This document shows positions 6,143 through 13,220 of a stretch of 13,450 nt of DNA, piece after piece. The DNA comes from an uncultured Erysipelotrichaceae bacterium (GTDB lineage Bacteria; Bacillota_I; Bacilli_A; RF39; UBA660), in assembly GCA_902767005.1 (NCBI GenBank), contig CACXFY010000076.1:1-13450 (forward strand), in the 5' to 3' direction. The notes below the pieces were generated by a model. That model worked only from the letters and a program-made list of their open reading frames with translations. It was not told the origin of the DNA and did not search any database. Position numbers and translations under genes: made by a program. The first letter of the stretch is position 1, and each line of letters begins with the position of its first letter.

Positions 6143-7566
6143 GATTAAATAATAAAGGTATGACCACTGTAGAAATACTTATGGTCTTTGTAATAATTGG
6201 TATTATTTCTATTGGATTGTTTAGTATGATTAGTACATTTAATACAAAAGAAAATGTAGAATCTGCTAAAGAAAAAGTAATGACTTATAAGAATATAGTT
6301 ACTAGGGATATTGAAGGAGACATTATTAGAAGAGGCCTTTCTAGTGTATCAATAAATCCAAATCATACAACTGCTGATCCTGCGGCTACGCAATTTATAG
6401 CGGAATTGACATTTAAAGACGGACAAAAAAAACAATTAACTGTATATAGAAAAGCCAATGAAGGTTTTGATATTTCTAAAGATGCATGTGAAACTGCAAG
6501 CACTGATCAAGAAGTGTTTTATATTAAATATGGTGATGAAATATATGATTTGCCAGACTTAGGTTCTTCTAAAAATGATTGTGATCATATGACTAAAGAT
6601 TTACGTATTAGTACAGTAGATATGACTAATAAAAATAATATATTCTTTTTAAAAGTAGTATTCTATCATCCTGATTTATCTACAAGATATTATTTGAATA
6701 TTATTACACCGATTAATTATGGTGATATTACTACTTCTTATACAGACAATCAATTTGTAGATTCTATTATTAAACTTAATGCTACTAGTTCTGAGAATGG
6801 ATCTATTCAATCAAAAGAGAATGGATTGGGAATAAGTAGAAATGGAACTATTGGTACTCTTACATTAGAAGAAAAAGTAACAGAAGGATCTATTGGAATT
6901 TCAAGTGATACTGGAATTGTTTGTACTTATACACAAGGTGATGGATCGCCAATTGATGCTAGTAAGGTGACTAAAGTAGAAACTAAGAATGGTACTAAAG
7001 TTAAAAAATTAGAGTTAAAATCTAATATTGAACCTGGTGAAGCTATTGCTATTCATGTTCATTGTAGTGCTACTATAGTAGGTTTGGATGGTGTTACTAA
7101 AACCGATTCATATGATGGTTATATTGGAAATGGATGGCAAGAAGGAGAAAAATATCCTACGAATGTCTGGCCAAGTCACACTGGAGGACTATGGTACTTT
7201 TGGGCAAAAGGAGAAAAAGTTACCGGAGAACAATCATTATATTGGTTTCATGGTGGAGTTCCAGCTGGCAGATGGGCAAGATATTATTTCTTTACAGGTA
7301 ATGAAAACTGGCTTAGTTACCAAGATGGTGCTTATGCATATAAAAAGTATGCTATGGCATCAGGTTGGTATAAGAAAGCTGATGGAAAATGGTATTATTA
7401 TGTAGATGGAAGGTATACTGGACTTGGTAATAGACCAGCTGATAAATTTGTTGGTGAATTAATTGGAAGTGGTCAATTTAAACTTCATAATCCTAATCAT
7501 GATAGTCCGGGGGTATCATTTACTTTTGATGAAAATGGAAAGTGCATAGCTGGAAGTGGCTGTTGA
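6139..7566 (+). CDS. Large prepilin-like protein with a cell-wall-binding-like C-terminal region
   Basis: 475 residues, far larger than a typical pilin. MRLNNKGMTTVEILMVFVI is a clear prepilin signal: leader ending in Gly7, cleavage before Met8, and Glu12 at mature +5, with a hydrophobic helix to about residue 30. Residues ~35-330 are a beta-rich region without a recognised domain. From ~331 the composition becomes very rich in Trp, Tyr and Gly. Residues 408-428 (ASGWYKKADGKWYYYVDGRYTG) closely match the choline/glucan-binding repeat (CW_binding type) of Gram-positive wall-bound proteins, and 349-392 may be a degenerate related stretch. Cys residues at 117, 148, 262, 309, 469 and 475 could form disulfides. 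The layout suggests a tip-located pilin that carries an adhesin or sugar-binding head; that is inference. It overlaps the preceding pilin gene by ATGA. One clear repeat is few for high-affinity wall binding. Confidence 0.8.
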   Translation: MRLNNKGMTTVEILMVFVIIGIISIGLFSMISTFNTKENVESAKEKVMTYKNIVTRDIEGDIIRRGLSSVSINPNHTTADPAATQFIAELTFKDGQKKQLTVYRKANEGFDISKDACETASTDQEVFYIKYGDEIYDLPDLGSSKNDCDHMTKDLRISTVDMTNKNNIFFLKVVFYHPDLSTRYYLNIITPINYGDITTSYTDNQFVDSIIKLNATSSENGSIQSKENGLGISRNGTIGTLTLEEKVTEGSIGISSDTGIVCTYTQGDGSPIDASKVTKVETKNGTKVKKLELKSNIEPGEAIAIHVHCSATIVGLDGVTKTDSYDGYIGNGWQEGEKYPTNVWPSHTGGLWYFWAKGEKVTGEQSLYWFHGGVPAGRWARYYFFTGNENWLSYQDGAYAYKKYAMASGWYKKADGKWYYYVDGRYTGLGNRPADKFVGELIGSGQFKLHNPNHDSPGVSFTFDENGKCIAGSGC

Positions 7567-7569
7567 TGT

Positions 7570-7596
7570 AAAGAAGTCTTATAAAGGCTTCTTTTT
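7570..7596 (+). terminator. Intrinsic terminator after the pilin operon
   Basis: AAAGAAGTCT (7570-7579) pairs with AGGCTTCTTT (7585-7594), 10 bp with one G-U, around a 5-base loop; T-run 7592-7596. It starts 4 bases after the pilin stop codon. Confidence 0.75.
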
Positions 7597-7609
7597 ATAT
7601 TTAGGAATA

Positions 7610-7630
7610 TGCTATAATTAGATAGGTGAT
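7610..7630 (+). promoter_or_regulatory. Extended -10 promoter and ribosome binding site of the S16 protease gene
   Basis: TGCTATAAT (7610-7618) is a consensus extended -10; no good -35 is present. AGGTGAT (7624-7630) follows after only 5 bases and lies 3 bases before the ATG, so the predicted transcript starts about at the ribosome binding site. Confidence 0.55.
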
Positions 7631-7633
7631 TTA

Positions 7634-8647
7634 ATGAAAAAAGTATTAAAGTCTATTAAAGATTTTATCTTTGATGATTTATTGTTTTTAATAGTTCTAT
7701 TAATTATATATTTAATACTTACTTGGCCAGTTAATTATTATATTACTGTAGGTGGTGGAGTAAGTGATATATCTAGTAGAATTAATGTAGAAGATAGTAA
7801 TAAAATTAAAGGTAGTTATAATATAAGTTATGTTACAGAACTCAAAGGAACAGTAACAACTTATTTATTAAGTTATTTATTTAGTGATTGGCGAAGAGTA
7901 AATGCTGATTTATATAAGTATGATGCTAATGAATCAATATCTGATATTGATTTTAGAAGTGATTTGGATCTTAGTGTAGCGAATGGTACGGCTACTAGAT
8001 GGGCATATACTTTGGCTAATAAAGAGTATAAAGAAATAAGTAGTAAAATATTTATAACTGGTACTTTTACTGATACTCCTAATCCATTAAAGATAAAAGA
8101 TGAAATTTTATCTATAAATGGTAGAACATTTAGTGACGTTGAAGATTATAGAAAATATATGCAAGGATTAAATACTAATCAAGAATTAATAGTAAAAGTA
8201 AAAAGAGATGGAAAAGAAAAAGAATTAAAGTGTAAATTATATGAGGAAGATGGTAGAAAGATACTTGGAGTAATATTAGGAGTAGAAAAGAAGTATAAGA
8301 CTAATCCTAAAGTAAAAATAAAATTTAATAAGAGTGAATCAGGACCAAGTGGTGGATTAATTACTACTTTATATATGTATGATGCTTTAACAAAGAAAGA
8401 TTTAACTAAAGGTTTAAAGATTGCTGGTACTGGTACTATTGAAGAAGATGGTACTATTGGTGCTATTGGAGGAGTTAAATACAAATTAATAGGTGCAATA
8501 AAAGATAAATGTGATGTATTCTTAGTACCTAGTGGAAAAGATTATGATGAGTGTAGGAAATATTTAAAGAAACATAAGAGTAATATTAAAGTAATCGAAG
8601 TTAAAACAATACAAGGTGCAATAGAAAGTTTAGGTGGGTTAAAATGA
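7634..8647 (+). CDS. Membrane-anchored PDZ and Lon-type (S16) serine protease, YlbL-like
   Basis: 337 residues. A single membrane segment (about 15-36) is followed by an extracytoplasmic part. A PDZ-like domain covers about 140-205 (ITGTFTDTPNPLKIKDEILSIN-type start, then VKVKRDGKEKEL). The C-terminal Lon protease domain has the catalytic Ser in ESGPSGGL (Ser239) and Lys in IGGVKYKLIGAI (Lys284), the same Ser-Lys dyad layout as Lon. There is no ATPase domain, as in the Bacillota YlbL family. In Bacillus subtilis, YlbL helps remove the SOS-induced division inhibitor YneA after DNA damage; a related membrane-surface proteolysis role is likely here, but the substrate is unknown. The start is supported by AGGTGAT at 7624-7630. 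The stop overlaps the next ATG (ATGA), so the HAD phosphatase gene is translationally coupled. Confidence 0.88.
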   Translation: MKKVLKSIKDFIFDDLLFLIVLLIIYLILTWPVNYYITVGGGVSDISSRINVEDSNKIKGSYNISYVTELKGTVTTYLLSYLFSDWRRVNADLYKYDANESISDIDFRSDLDLSVANGTATRWAYTLANKEYKEISSKIFITGTFTDTPNPLKIKDEILSINGRTFSDVEDYRKYMQGLNTNQELIVKVKRDGKEKELKCKLYEEDGRKILGVILGVEKKYKTNPKVKIKFNKSESGPSGGLITTLYMYDALTKKDLTKGLKIAGTGTIEEDGTIGAIGGVKYKLIGAIKDKCDVFLVPSGKDYDECRKYLKKHKSNIKVIEVKTIQGAIESLGGLK

Positions 8648-9198
8648 GAATAGGCGTAGATTTAGATGATACATTATGTAAGACTAAAGAAAAGGTTGAA
8701 GAAAAATTAAAAGAATATTGTGATGAGAAGAAATTAAATATTCATGAAATATATTCTAATGAAATTGAAATGGAAGAATTCTATGATGAAAGATTAGAGG
8801 AAATATATCGTGAAGTTGATGTGAAAAGGTATGCTATAGATGTACTTAGAAGGTTGAAGAATAAAGGCAATATTATATATATTATTACGGCACGTGGTGT
8901 TAAATTCAAAACAGATTTTGATTTTTATAAAGTTACTTTAGAATGGTTGGGTGCTCATGGTATTGAAGTAGATGGTATAATTACTTCTTGTTATGGTGAA
9001 AACAAAGTAGAAGTTTGTAAAAGAGAAAAAATGGATATTATGATTGAGAGTGATCCATATAATTACAAGTTATTAACAACTAGTGGAATTACATGTTTAC
9101 TATTTGATGATAGGGATGTAGTTTCATTAGGAAAACATGATTTTAATAATTGGATTAGTATTGAAAAATACATTGAAAAGTATAGAAAAGGCAATTAA
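8644..9198 (+). CDS. HAD-superfamily phosphatase of the 5'-nucleotidase (NT5C) type
   Basis: 184 residues. Motif I is DLDDT (Asp6, Asp8, Thr10), with Asp6 the predicted nucleophile. Motif II is the Thr82 of IITAR. Lys121 or a nearby Lys is a candidate for motif III, and DIMIESDPYN (131-140) corresponds to the acidic motif IV, usually D-x-x-I-D/E-D. A small alpha-helical cap lies between motif I and II (about 15-65), rich in Glu and Lys. This layout is that of bacterial proteins related to the cytosolic 5'(3')-deoxyribonucleotidases, which remove phosphate from nucleoside monophosphates. The actual substrate is not shown by the sequence. It is cytoplasmic and overlaps the S16 protease gene by ATGA, but the two have no known shared pathway. 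The TAA stop is in the loop of the terminator. Confidence 0.75.
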   Translation: MRIGVDLDDTLCKTKEKVEEKLKEYCDEKKLNIHEIYSNEIEMEEFYDERLEEIYREVDVKRYAIDVLRRLKNKGNIIYIITARGVKFKTDFDFYKVTLEWLGAHGIEVDGIITSCYGENKVEVCKREKMDIMIESDPYNYKLLTTSGITCLLFDDRDVVSLGKHDFNNWISIEKYIEKYRKGN

Positions 9199-9213
9199 GT
9201 CTTTTCTTTTTTT
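9184..9213 (+). terminator. Intrinsic terminator after the HAD phosphatase gene
   Basis: AGAAAAGGC (9184-9192) pairs with GTCTTTTCT (9199-9207), 9 bp with one G-U, around a 6-base loop that contains the stop codon (9196-9198). T-run 9207-9213. Confidence 0.75.
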
Positions 9214-9225
9214 AAACAAGTGTTG

Positions 9226-9242
9226 TATAATTTTGATAGGAG
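9226..9242 (+). promoter_or_regulatory. -10 element and ribosome binding site of the hemolysin III-like gene
   Basis: TATAAT (9226-9231) is followed after 6 bases by AGGAG (9238-9242), with the ATG at 9251. No convincing -35 is seen, and TG is not in the extended -10 position. Confidence 0.45.
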
Positions 9243-9250
9243 ATGATTAT

Positions 9251-9892
9251 ATGGCAAAGGTAGAGATACCTAAATATAGTTTAGGTGAAGAAATATTTAA
9301 TGCAGTTAGTCATGGGGTTGGAGGGTTATTATCGATTGCGGCAATAGTCTTATTAATTATAAAAAGCAGTACTCCTATAGGTGTAATTACTAGTATTGTT
9401 TATGGATTTATTATGTTAGTTTTATATACAATTTCTTGTATTTATCATTCATTAAGTCCTAGAGTAGTAGGTAAAAAAGTATTAAGAGTAATTGATCATT
9501 GTAATGTGTTATTGATGGTTGCTGGTACATATACACCAATTAGTTTATCATTGATTGGGGGAGCACTTGGATGGATTACATTTGGAATAGTATGGGGAAT
9601 AACAGTTTTAAGTGTAGTATTTACAGCGATAAATGTAGATAAATTTTCGGTATTGATGGTTTTATGTAATCTTTTACTTGGATGGTGTGGTATAATGTTA
9701 CTTGGGCCAATTATGGAAGCTTGTCCGATGAAAGGTGTATGGTTTTTAATAATTGGTGGAATTATTTATACTATCGGAGCTATATTATATGCTTGTGGTA
9801 AAAAGATTCCATATATGCATTCAGTCTTTCATTTGTTTGTTTTAGGTGGCTCAATATTTCATTTTTTCTTTATTTTTTTATATTGTATTTAG
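9251..9892 (+). CDS. trhA: Hemolysin III/TrhA family (PAQR-like) integral membrane protein
   Basis: 213 residues and about seven hydrophobic segments, the length and topology of bacterial hemolysin III (YqfA/TrhA) proteins. The metal-ligand pattern of the CREST hydrolase superfamily is intact: SxxxH (Ser62, His66 in SCIYHSL), Asp82 in RVIDHCN and HxxxH (His190, His194 in MHSVFH). The conserved N-terminal E-x-x-N-A-x-S-H-G motif is at 14-22. Bacterial members affect membrane lipid or energy homeostasis; despite the name, hemolysin activity is generally not their role. The frame is open back to 9137, but the chosen ATG has AGGAG at 9238-9242 and begins at the conserved N-terminus; an upstream start would lie inside the preceding gene and its terminator. 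The stop codon abuts the ribosome binding site of the thioesterase gene. Confidence 0.87.
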   Translation: MAKVEIPKYSLGEEIFNAVSHGVGGLLSIAAIVLLIIKSSTPIGVITSIVYGFIMLVLYTISCIYHSLSPRVVGKKVLRVIDHCNVLLMVAGTYTPISLSLIGGALGWITFGIVWGITVLSVVFTAINVDKFSVLMVLCNLLLGWCGIMLLGPIMEACPMKGVWFLIIGGIIYTIGAILYACGKKIPYMHSVFHLFVLGGSIFHFFFIFLYCI

Positions 9893-9901
9893 GAGGTTGT
9901 T

Positions 9902-10273
9902 ATGGAAAAGATGCCAGAAGCAATGGGGTTTATTAAGAATAATAATTACAGTTTGATAGAAATAGATAAAGAACATATAGTTTGTGAAGCTAAAATTACT
10001 GAAACAAGTCTTAATGCATATGGAATATGTCATGGTGGCTTTATATTTGGATTATGTGATTCTGCAGCTGGAGTATTAGCATATAATCTTAATAAAAAAT
10101 GCTATACTACAAATTCAACTATTAATTATTTAAAACCATGTGTTGGTAATAAAATAATATGTCATTGTAGTATAATAAGAGATGGTAAAAAAATAGGTGT
10201 TTATGAAGCAAAAGTATTTAATGAAGAAGACGAATTATGTGCAATTTCGACTGTAAACTTTATTTATAATTAG
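9902..10273 (+). CDS. PaaI-type hotdog-fold thioesterase
   Basis: 123 residues, a single hotdog domain. The diagnostic motif N-x-x-G-x-x-HGG with a downstream Asp is present: Asn38, Gly41, His44-Gly45-Gly46 and Asp53 (NAYGICHGGFIFGLCDSAAG). This matches the PaaI/acyl-CoA thioesterase subfamily, which hydrolyses acyl- or aryl-CoA thioesters in the cytoplasm, usually as a tetramer. The acyl substrate cannot be told. AGGAGG at 9892-9897, overlapping the end of the previous gene, is an excellent ribosome binding site 4-5 bases before the ATG. It shares a transcript with the hemolysin III-like gene; a lipid or CoA theme for the pair is possible but only inferred. Several Cys residues are present, but no export signal. 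Confidence 0.85.
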   Translation: MEKMPEAMGFIKNNNYSLIEIDKEHIVCEAKITETSLNAYGICHGGFIFGLCDSAAGVLAYNLNKKCYTTNSTINYLKPCVGNKIICHCSIIRDGKKIGVYEAKVFNEEDELCAISTVNFIYN

Positions 10274-10294
10274 TAGTTTAATACTACTTTTTTT
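10272..10294 (+). terminator. Intrinsic terminator after the thioesterase gene
   Basis: AGTAGT (10272-10277) pairs with ACTACT (10283-10288) around a 5-base loop; T-run 10288-10294. The stop codon (10271-10273) runs into the stem. The last T is also the T of the next extended -10, so terminator and promoter touch. Confidence 0.65.
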
Positions 10295-10314
10295 GTTATA
10301 ATTAAAATGGTGAT
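10294..10314 (+). promoter_or_regulatory. Extended -10 promoter and ribosome binding site for the Asn-rich membrane protein
   Basis: TGTTATAAT (10294-10302) is an extended -10 without a good -35. GGTGAT (10309-10314) follows after 6 bases and is 3 bases before the ATG. Confidence 0.55.
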
Positions 10315-10317
10315 GAT

Positions 10318-11199
10318 ATGAAAAAATATATTATATTATTAATTGTATTATGTGTTTTTATTAATGTAAAAGCTGAAAAATATAGTTTATATCAATTAAT
10401 ACCTGCTAATACGGATGCTACTGTAGAAACAGAAAACTTTTTATATGAAAATTTCTATTATAATGATAATGCTTTACAAGCAGAAAAATTACAAAGTAAT
10501 CATGTTATTTTTTCAATGATTAAGAATCTTACTAAAGAAGAAAGACCAATAACAATATCTATTGGAGTATTTGATAAAGATAAAAAGAATATAGGTATTG
10601 TTAACTTTTGTAGTACTAATGAAAAATATAGTTTATTAGATACTACTATTAAACCAGATCAAGAGATGAATTATGCTGTTGGTGTATTAAAGAAACATAT
10701 GATAACTGGTAAGAGTGTTGCTGATGTCAAATATATTGCAATATTAGGTGATAATATAGAGTGTAAGATGGCTGGTACTACTGAAGGTGCAGGTAAAACA
10801 GTCGAAGAGATGGAAAAAACTAAAGATGATGTTTATGTTAGTCCTAATACTATGATATTTGTCTATATTGTAGCTGGAGTAATTGGTTTAGGTATAGTTT
10901 TATTTGTAGTTAAGATGTTACTTACAGGTGGTAAATCTAGAGAAGATATGATTAGAGCTCAATATGGAATAAGAAAAAATAATGATGTTTCTAATATTAA
11001 TATTAATACAAATACAAATACAAATACTCCTAATGATAATAGTATTCCTAATAATATCAATAATAGTATAAATACTAATGTTCAAAATACTGTACCAAAT
11101 AATGATGTTAATAGTAATCAAGATGTAGTTGATCATAATCCGGCTAATAATAATCCAAATGATAATCATGGAGATGATTTATTCAATATGTATAAGTAG
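10318..11199 (+). CDS. Secreted, single-pass membrane protein with Asn-rich cytoplasmic tail; function unknown
   Basis: 293 residues, not recognised. A signal peptide covers about 1-19, with likely cleavage after VKA (Ala19). An extracytoplasmic domain of ~155 residues follows, containing two Cys (98 and 149) that could pair. A membrane helix lies at about 179-202 and is followed by GGKSRED-type polar residues. The tail from ~221 to 285 is low complexity, dominated by Asn with Thr, Ile, Pro and Asp, and includes NTNTNTNT. The last residues, DDLFNMYK, look like a short end motif. With a cleaved signal peptide the topology is outside-in, placing the Asn-rich tail in the cytoplasm. The outer domain (VIFSMIKNLTKEERPITISIGVFDKDKKNIG) reads like a beta-sandwich with similarity to FxLYD-type domains, a weak inference. 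It forms its own transcription unit, bounded by terminators. Confidence 0.78.
   Translation: MKKYIILLIVLCVFINVKAEKYSLYQLIPANTDATVETENFLYENFYYNDNALQAEKLQSNHVIFSMIKNLTKEERPITISIGVFDKDKKNIGIVNFCSTNEKYSLLDTTIKPDQEMNYAVGVLKKHMITGKSVADVKYIAILGDNIECKMAGTTEGAGKTVEEMEKTKDDVYVSPNTMIFVYIVAGVIGLGIVLFVVKMLLTGGKSREDMIRAQYGIRKNNDVSNININTNTNTNTPNDNSIPNNINNSINTNVQNTVPNNDVNSNQDVVDHNPANNNPNDNHGDDLFNMYK
11008..11025 (+). repeat. Hexanucleotide repeat (ACAAAT)x3 in the Asn-rich tail
   Basis: Three perfect copies of ACAAAT encode Thr-Asn repeats, next to an AAT/ATT-rich stretch. Copy number changes would keep the frame. Confidence 0.7.
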
Positions 11200-11219
11200 T
11201 AGAAATACTACTTTTTTTT
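11194..11219 (+). terminator. Intrinsic terminator after the Asn-rich membrane protein
   Basis: AAGTAGTA (11194-11201) pairs perfectly with TACTACTT (11206-11213) around a GAAA tetraloop; T-run 11212-11219. The TAG stop (11197-11199) is in the stem. Confidence 0.8.
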
Positions 11220-11252
11220 CACATAATTTCCCATTAAACAAGAGTTTTAATA

Positions 11253-11273
11253 TGATATAATAATCTTGGTGAT
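11253..11273 (+). promoter_or_regulatory. Extended -10 promoter and ribosome binding site of the two-component operon
   Basis: TGATATAAT (11253-11261) is an extended -10; no clear -35. GGTGAT (11268-11273) follows after 6 bases. The predicted transcript start at about 11268 decides for the ATG at 11278 over the in-frame TTG 11266, GTG 11269 and ATG 11272. Confidence 0.55.
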
Positions 11274-11277
11274 GTCA

Positions 11278-11937
11278 ATGTATACAATATGTTTAGTTGA
11301 AGATGAAAAAGATTTGTGCAATATAGTAAAACTTTATTTAGAAAAAGCTGGATATGAAGTAATTACATTTGATGAAGGAAGAAAAGCACTAGAATATATT
11401 GATAAGAAAGTAGATTTATGGATACTTGATATTATGCTTAAAGACGATATATCTGGTTATGATATTATAAAAGCTATTAGAGAAAAGAATGGTGATGTAC
11501 CAGTTATATTTACTAGTGCTAGAGATCAAGATTTAGATAAGATACTTGGATTAGAACTTGGTAGTGATGATTATATTACTAAACCATATTCATCTAAAGA
11601 ATTAGTATTAAGAGTAAATAATATGATAAAAAGAGTATATAAAAACAGTAATAATAATTATATTATTTATGATGATTATAAAGTAGATAATGAAAAGAGA
11701 TTAGTTTTCTTAAAAGATAAAGAAATAAAACTAACTACTTTAGAGTTTGATTTATTAATATTATTTTTAAAGAATAAAGATAAAGGATTTTCTAGAGAAG
11801 AAATATTAAATTTAGTTTGGGGGAATGACTACTTTGGTAGTGATAGAGTAGTTGATGATTTAGTTAGAAGATTAAGAAAAAAGATGCCTAAATTAAATTT
11901 ATGTGCTATCTATGGATTTGGGTATAGATTATCATGA
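11278..11937 (+). CDS. OmpR/PhoB-family response regulator
   Basis: 219 residues from the chosen start. Receiver domain 1-120 with all key residues: acidic pocket Glu8-Asp9, phosphoacceptor Asp51 (LWILDIML), Thr79 (FTSA) and Lys102 (YITKPYS). The DNA-binding winged helix covers about 128-219, with TTLEFDLL, SREEILNLVWG, RVVDDLVRRLRKK and the terminal GFGYRLS typical of the OmpR/PhoB class. Phosphorylated dimers of this class bind tandem direct repeats about 11 bp apart. The start is decided by GGTGAT at 11268-11273; upstream in-frame codons would precede or overlap the ribosome binding site. It overlaps the sensor kinase gene by ATGA, so the pair is co-translated. The signal is unknown. A repeat array of the expected kind lies at 13227-13254 upstream of the next gene, a possible target. 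Confidence 0.92.
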   Translation: MYTICLVEDEKDLCNIVKLYLEKAGYEVITFDEGRKALEYIDKKVDLWILDIMLKDDISGYDIIKAIREKNGDVPVIFTSARDQDLDKILGLELGSDDYITKPYSSKELVLRVNNMIKRVYKNSNNNYIIYDDYKVDNEKRLVFLKDKEIKLTTLEFDLLILFLKNKDKGFSREEILNLVWGNDYFGSDRVVDDLVRRLRKKMPKLNLCAIYGFGYRLS

Positions 11938-13208
11938 GCAGTAAAAAGAATAGATTAAGTAGACAACTATTATTTATTGTTGGAATAGCTTTTTTAATAC
12001 TCTTTTTAGCTTTAGGAGTAGTACTTCCTAAAATGATTATTCCAGTAGTAGAATCTAGTTTATATAGTCATTTATCTGAACCATTAAAGATGGTAGATAG
12101 AGATATGGATAATAAACTATTAAATACAGAAGTAGCTTATTTATATGTTTTTGAAGATAATAGTGTTGTTGCAAGCAGTAATTTGAATCAAGTTATTAAG
12201 ACTAATGATATTAGTAAGATTATTAATAATATGCGAGAACAACATGGTAAATTTATTTATAAAAATAAAACTTATTACTATTATTCTATGGAGATTAATG
12301 GTATTACTAAAATAGCTTTAAGTAATGATGCTTATATCAATAGAGTTAAAGCAAATATACTAGGTACAATATTTCCAATTATGTTTATTACATTTGCTTT
12401 AATTGGTTTAGCATTAGTATTATGGAGTTATTTATTAGTTAAGAAAATAGGTAAATTAAAGAATAAAATAGATAATATTGATAATACTGAATATAATCAT
12501 CATATTGATTTTAAAGTAGATGATGAAATTAGAAGTTTATATTTAGCTATTGAGGATATGCGAATAGGTTTGATTAATCAAGAGAAGTTTAGAAATCAAA
12601 TGTATCAAAATATATCACATGATTTTAAGACTCCGTTATCGGTTATTAAATCATATATAGAAGCTGTTGAAGATGAGGTAGAAGAACCAAGAGAAGCACT
12701 TACAGTTATTAAAGAACAAACTGATAAATTAGATCAAAAAGTACATTCTTTATTATATTTAAATAAATTAGATTATTTAAAAGATAGTAAAGTAGATGTA
12801 GTAGATGTTGATATGATAAGTATTATTAATAGTGAGGTTGAGAAGTTTAAGTTTCAAAGAAAAGATGTAAATTTTAAAGTAGATATTGATAAGAAAAGTA
12901 AGTTTGTTGGTACTGTAGATGCTTGGGAAACAATACTAGATAATATATTAAGTAACTTTATGAGATACGCTAAAAGTGAGATTAAAATTACTTGTAGAAC
13001 TAATAGAATCGTTTTATATAATGATGGAGATAAAATAGATGAAGATTTACTTGAAGGTATTTTTACTCCATTCAGAAAAGGTATTAAAGGACAATTTGGA
13101 TTGGGACTTAATATTGTTAAAAAGACTTTAAATATGATGGATTATGATATTCTTATTAAGAATGAAAGACGTGGAGTATCATTTATAATTAGTAAAGGGA
13201 CTCGTTAA
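11934..13208 (+). CDS. Membrane sensor histidine kinase, partner of the adjacent response regulator
   Basis: 424 residues. Two membrane segments (about 12-36 and 142-168) enclose an extracytoplasmic sensor region of ~105 residues with no recognised fold and no Cys. A short HAMP-like linker (170-215) follows. The HisKA dimerisation domain carries the phosphorylated His229 in the H-box ISHDFKTPLSVIKSYIE. The ATP-binding domain shows an N-box (DNILSNFMRYAK, Asp336-Asn337 and Asn341), a G1 box NDGD (363-366) and a G2 box GQFGLGLNIV (386-395). All elements for autophosphorylation and phosphotransfer appear intact. The F-box region FTPFRKG (377-383) is normal. The ligand cannot be told from sequence. 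It starts inside the response regulator stop codon (ATGA). Its own TAA stop lies in the loop of the terminator. Confidence 0.92.
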   Translation: MSSKKNRLSRQLLFIVGIAFLILFLALGVVLPKMIIPVVESSLYSHLSEPLKMVDRDMDNKLLNTEVAYLYVFEDNSVVASSNLNQVIKTNDISKIINNMREQHGKFIYKNKTYYYYSMEINGITKIALSNDAYINRVKANILGTIFPIMFITFALIGLALVLWSYLLVKKIGKLKNKIDNIDNTEYNHHIDFKVDDEIRSLYLAIEDMRIGLINQEKFRNQMYQNISHDFKTPLSVIKSYIEAVEDEVEEPREALTVIKEQTDKLDQKVHSLLYLNKLDYLKDSKVDVVDVDMISIINSEVEKFKFQRKDVNFKVDIDKKSKFVGTVDAWETILDNILSNFMRYAKSEIKITCRTNRIVLYNDGDKIDEDLLEGIFTPFRKGIKGQFGLGLNIVKKTLNMMDYDILIKNERRGVSFIISKGTR

Positions 13209-13219
13209 AGTCTTTTTTT
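13194..13219 (+). terminator. Intrinsic terminator after the sensor kinase gene
   Basis: AAAGGGACT (13194-13202) pairs with AGTCTTTTT (13209-13217), 9 bp with two G-U pairs, around a 6-base loop containing the stop codon. T-run 13213-13219. Confidence 0.7.
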
Positions 13220-13220
13220 G

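Noticed and set aside
7088..7405. Out-of-frame open frame inside the large pilin gene
   Set aside because: The pilin frame is intact and has the recognisable wall-binding repeat; the alternative has no ribosome binding site or family features.
8179..8484. Minus-strand open frame within the S16 protease gene
   Set aside because: Antisense shadow of a gene with an intact catalytic dyad; no ribosome binding site or plausible protein features.
9137..9250. Longer start for the hemolysin III-like protein (MILIIGLVLKN...)
   Set aside because: It would begin inside the HAD phosphatase gene and run through its terminator. The family N-terminus and a good AGGAG support ATG 9251.
11266..11277. TTG/GTG/ATG starts upstream of the response regulator start
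   Set aside because: They precede or overlap the GGTGAT ribosome binding site and the predicted transcript start; ATG 11278 begins at the normal receiver-domain start.
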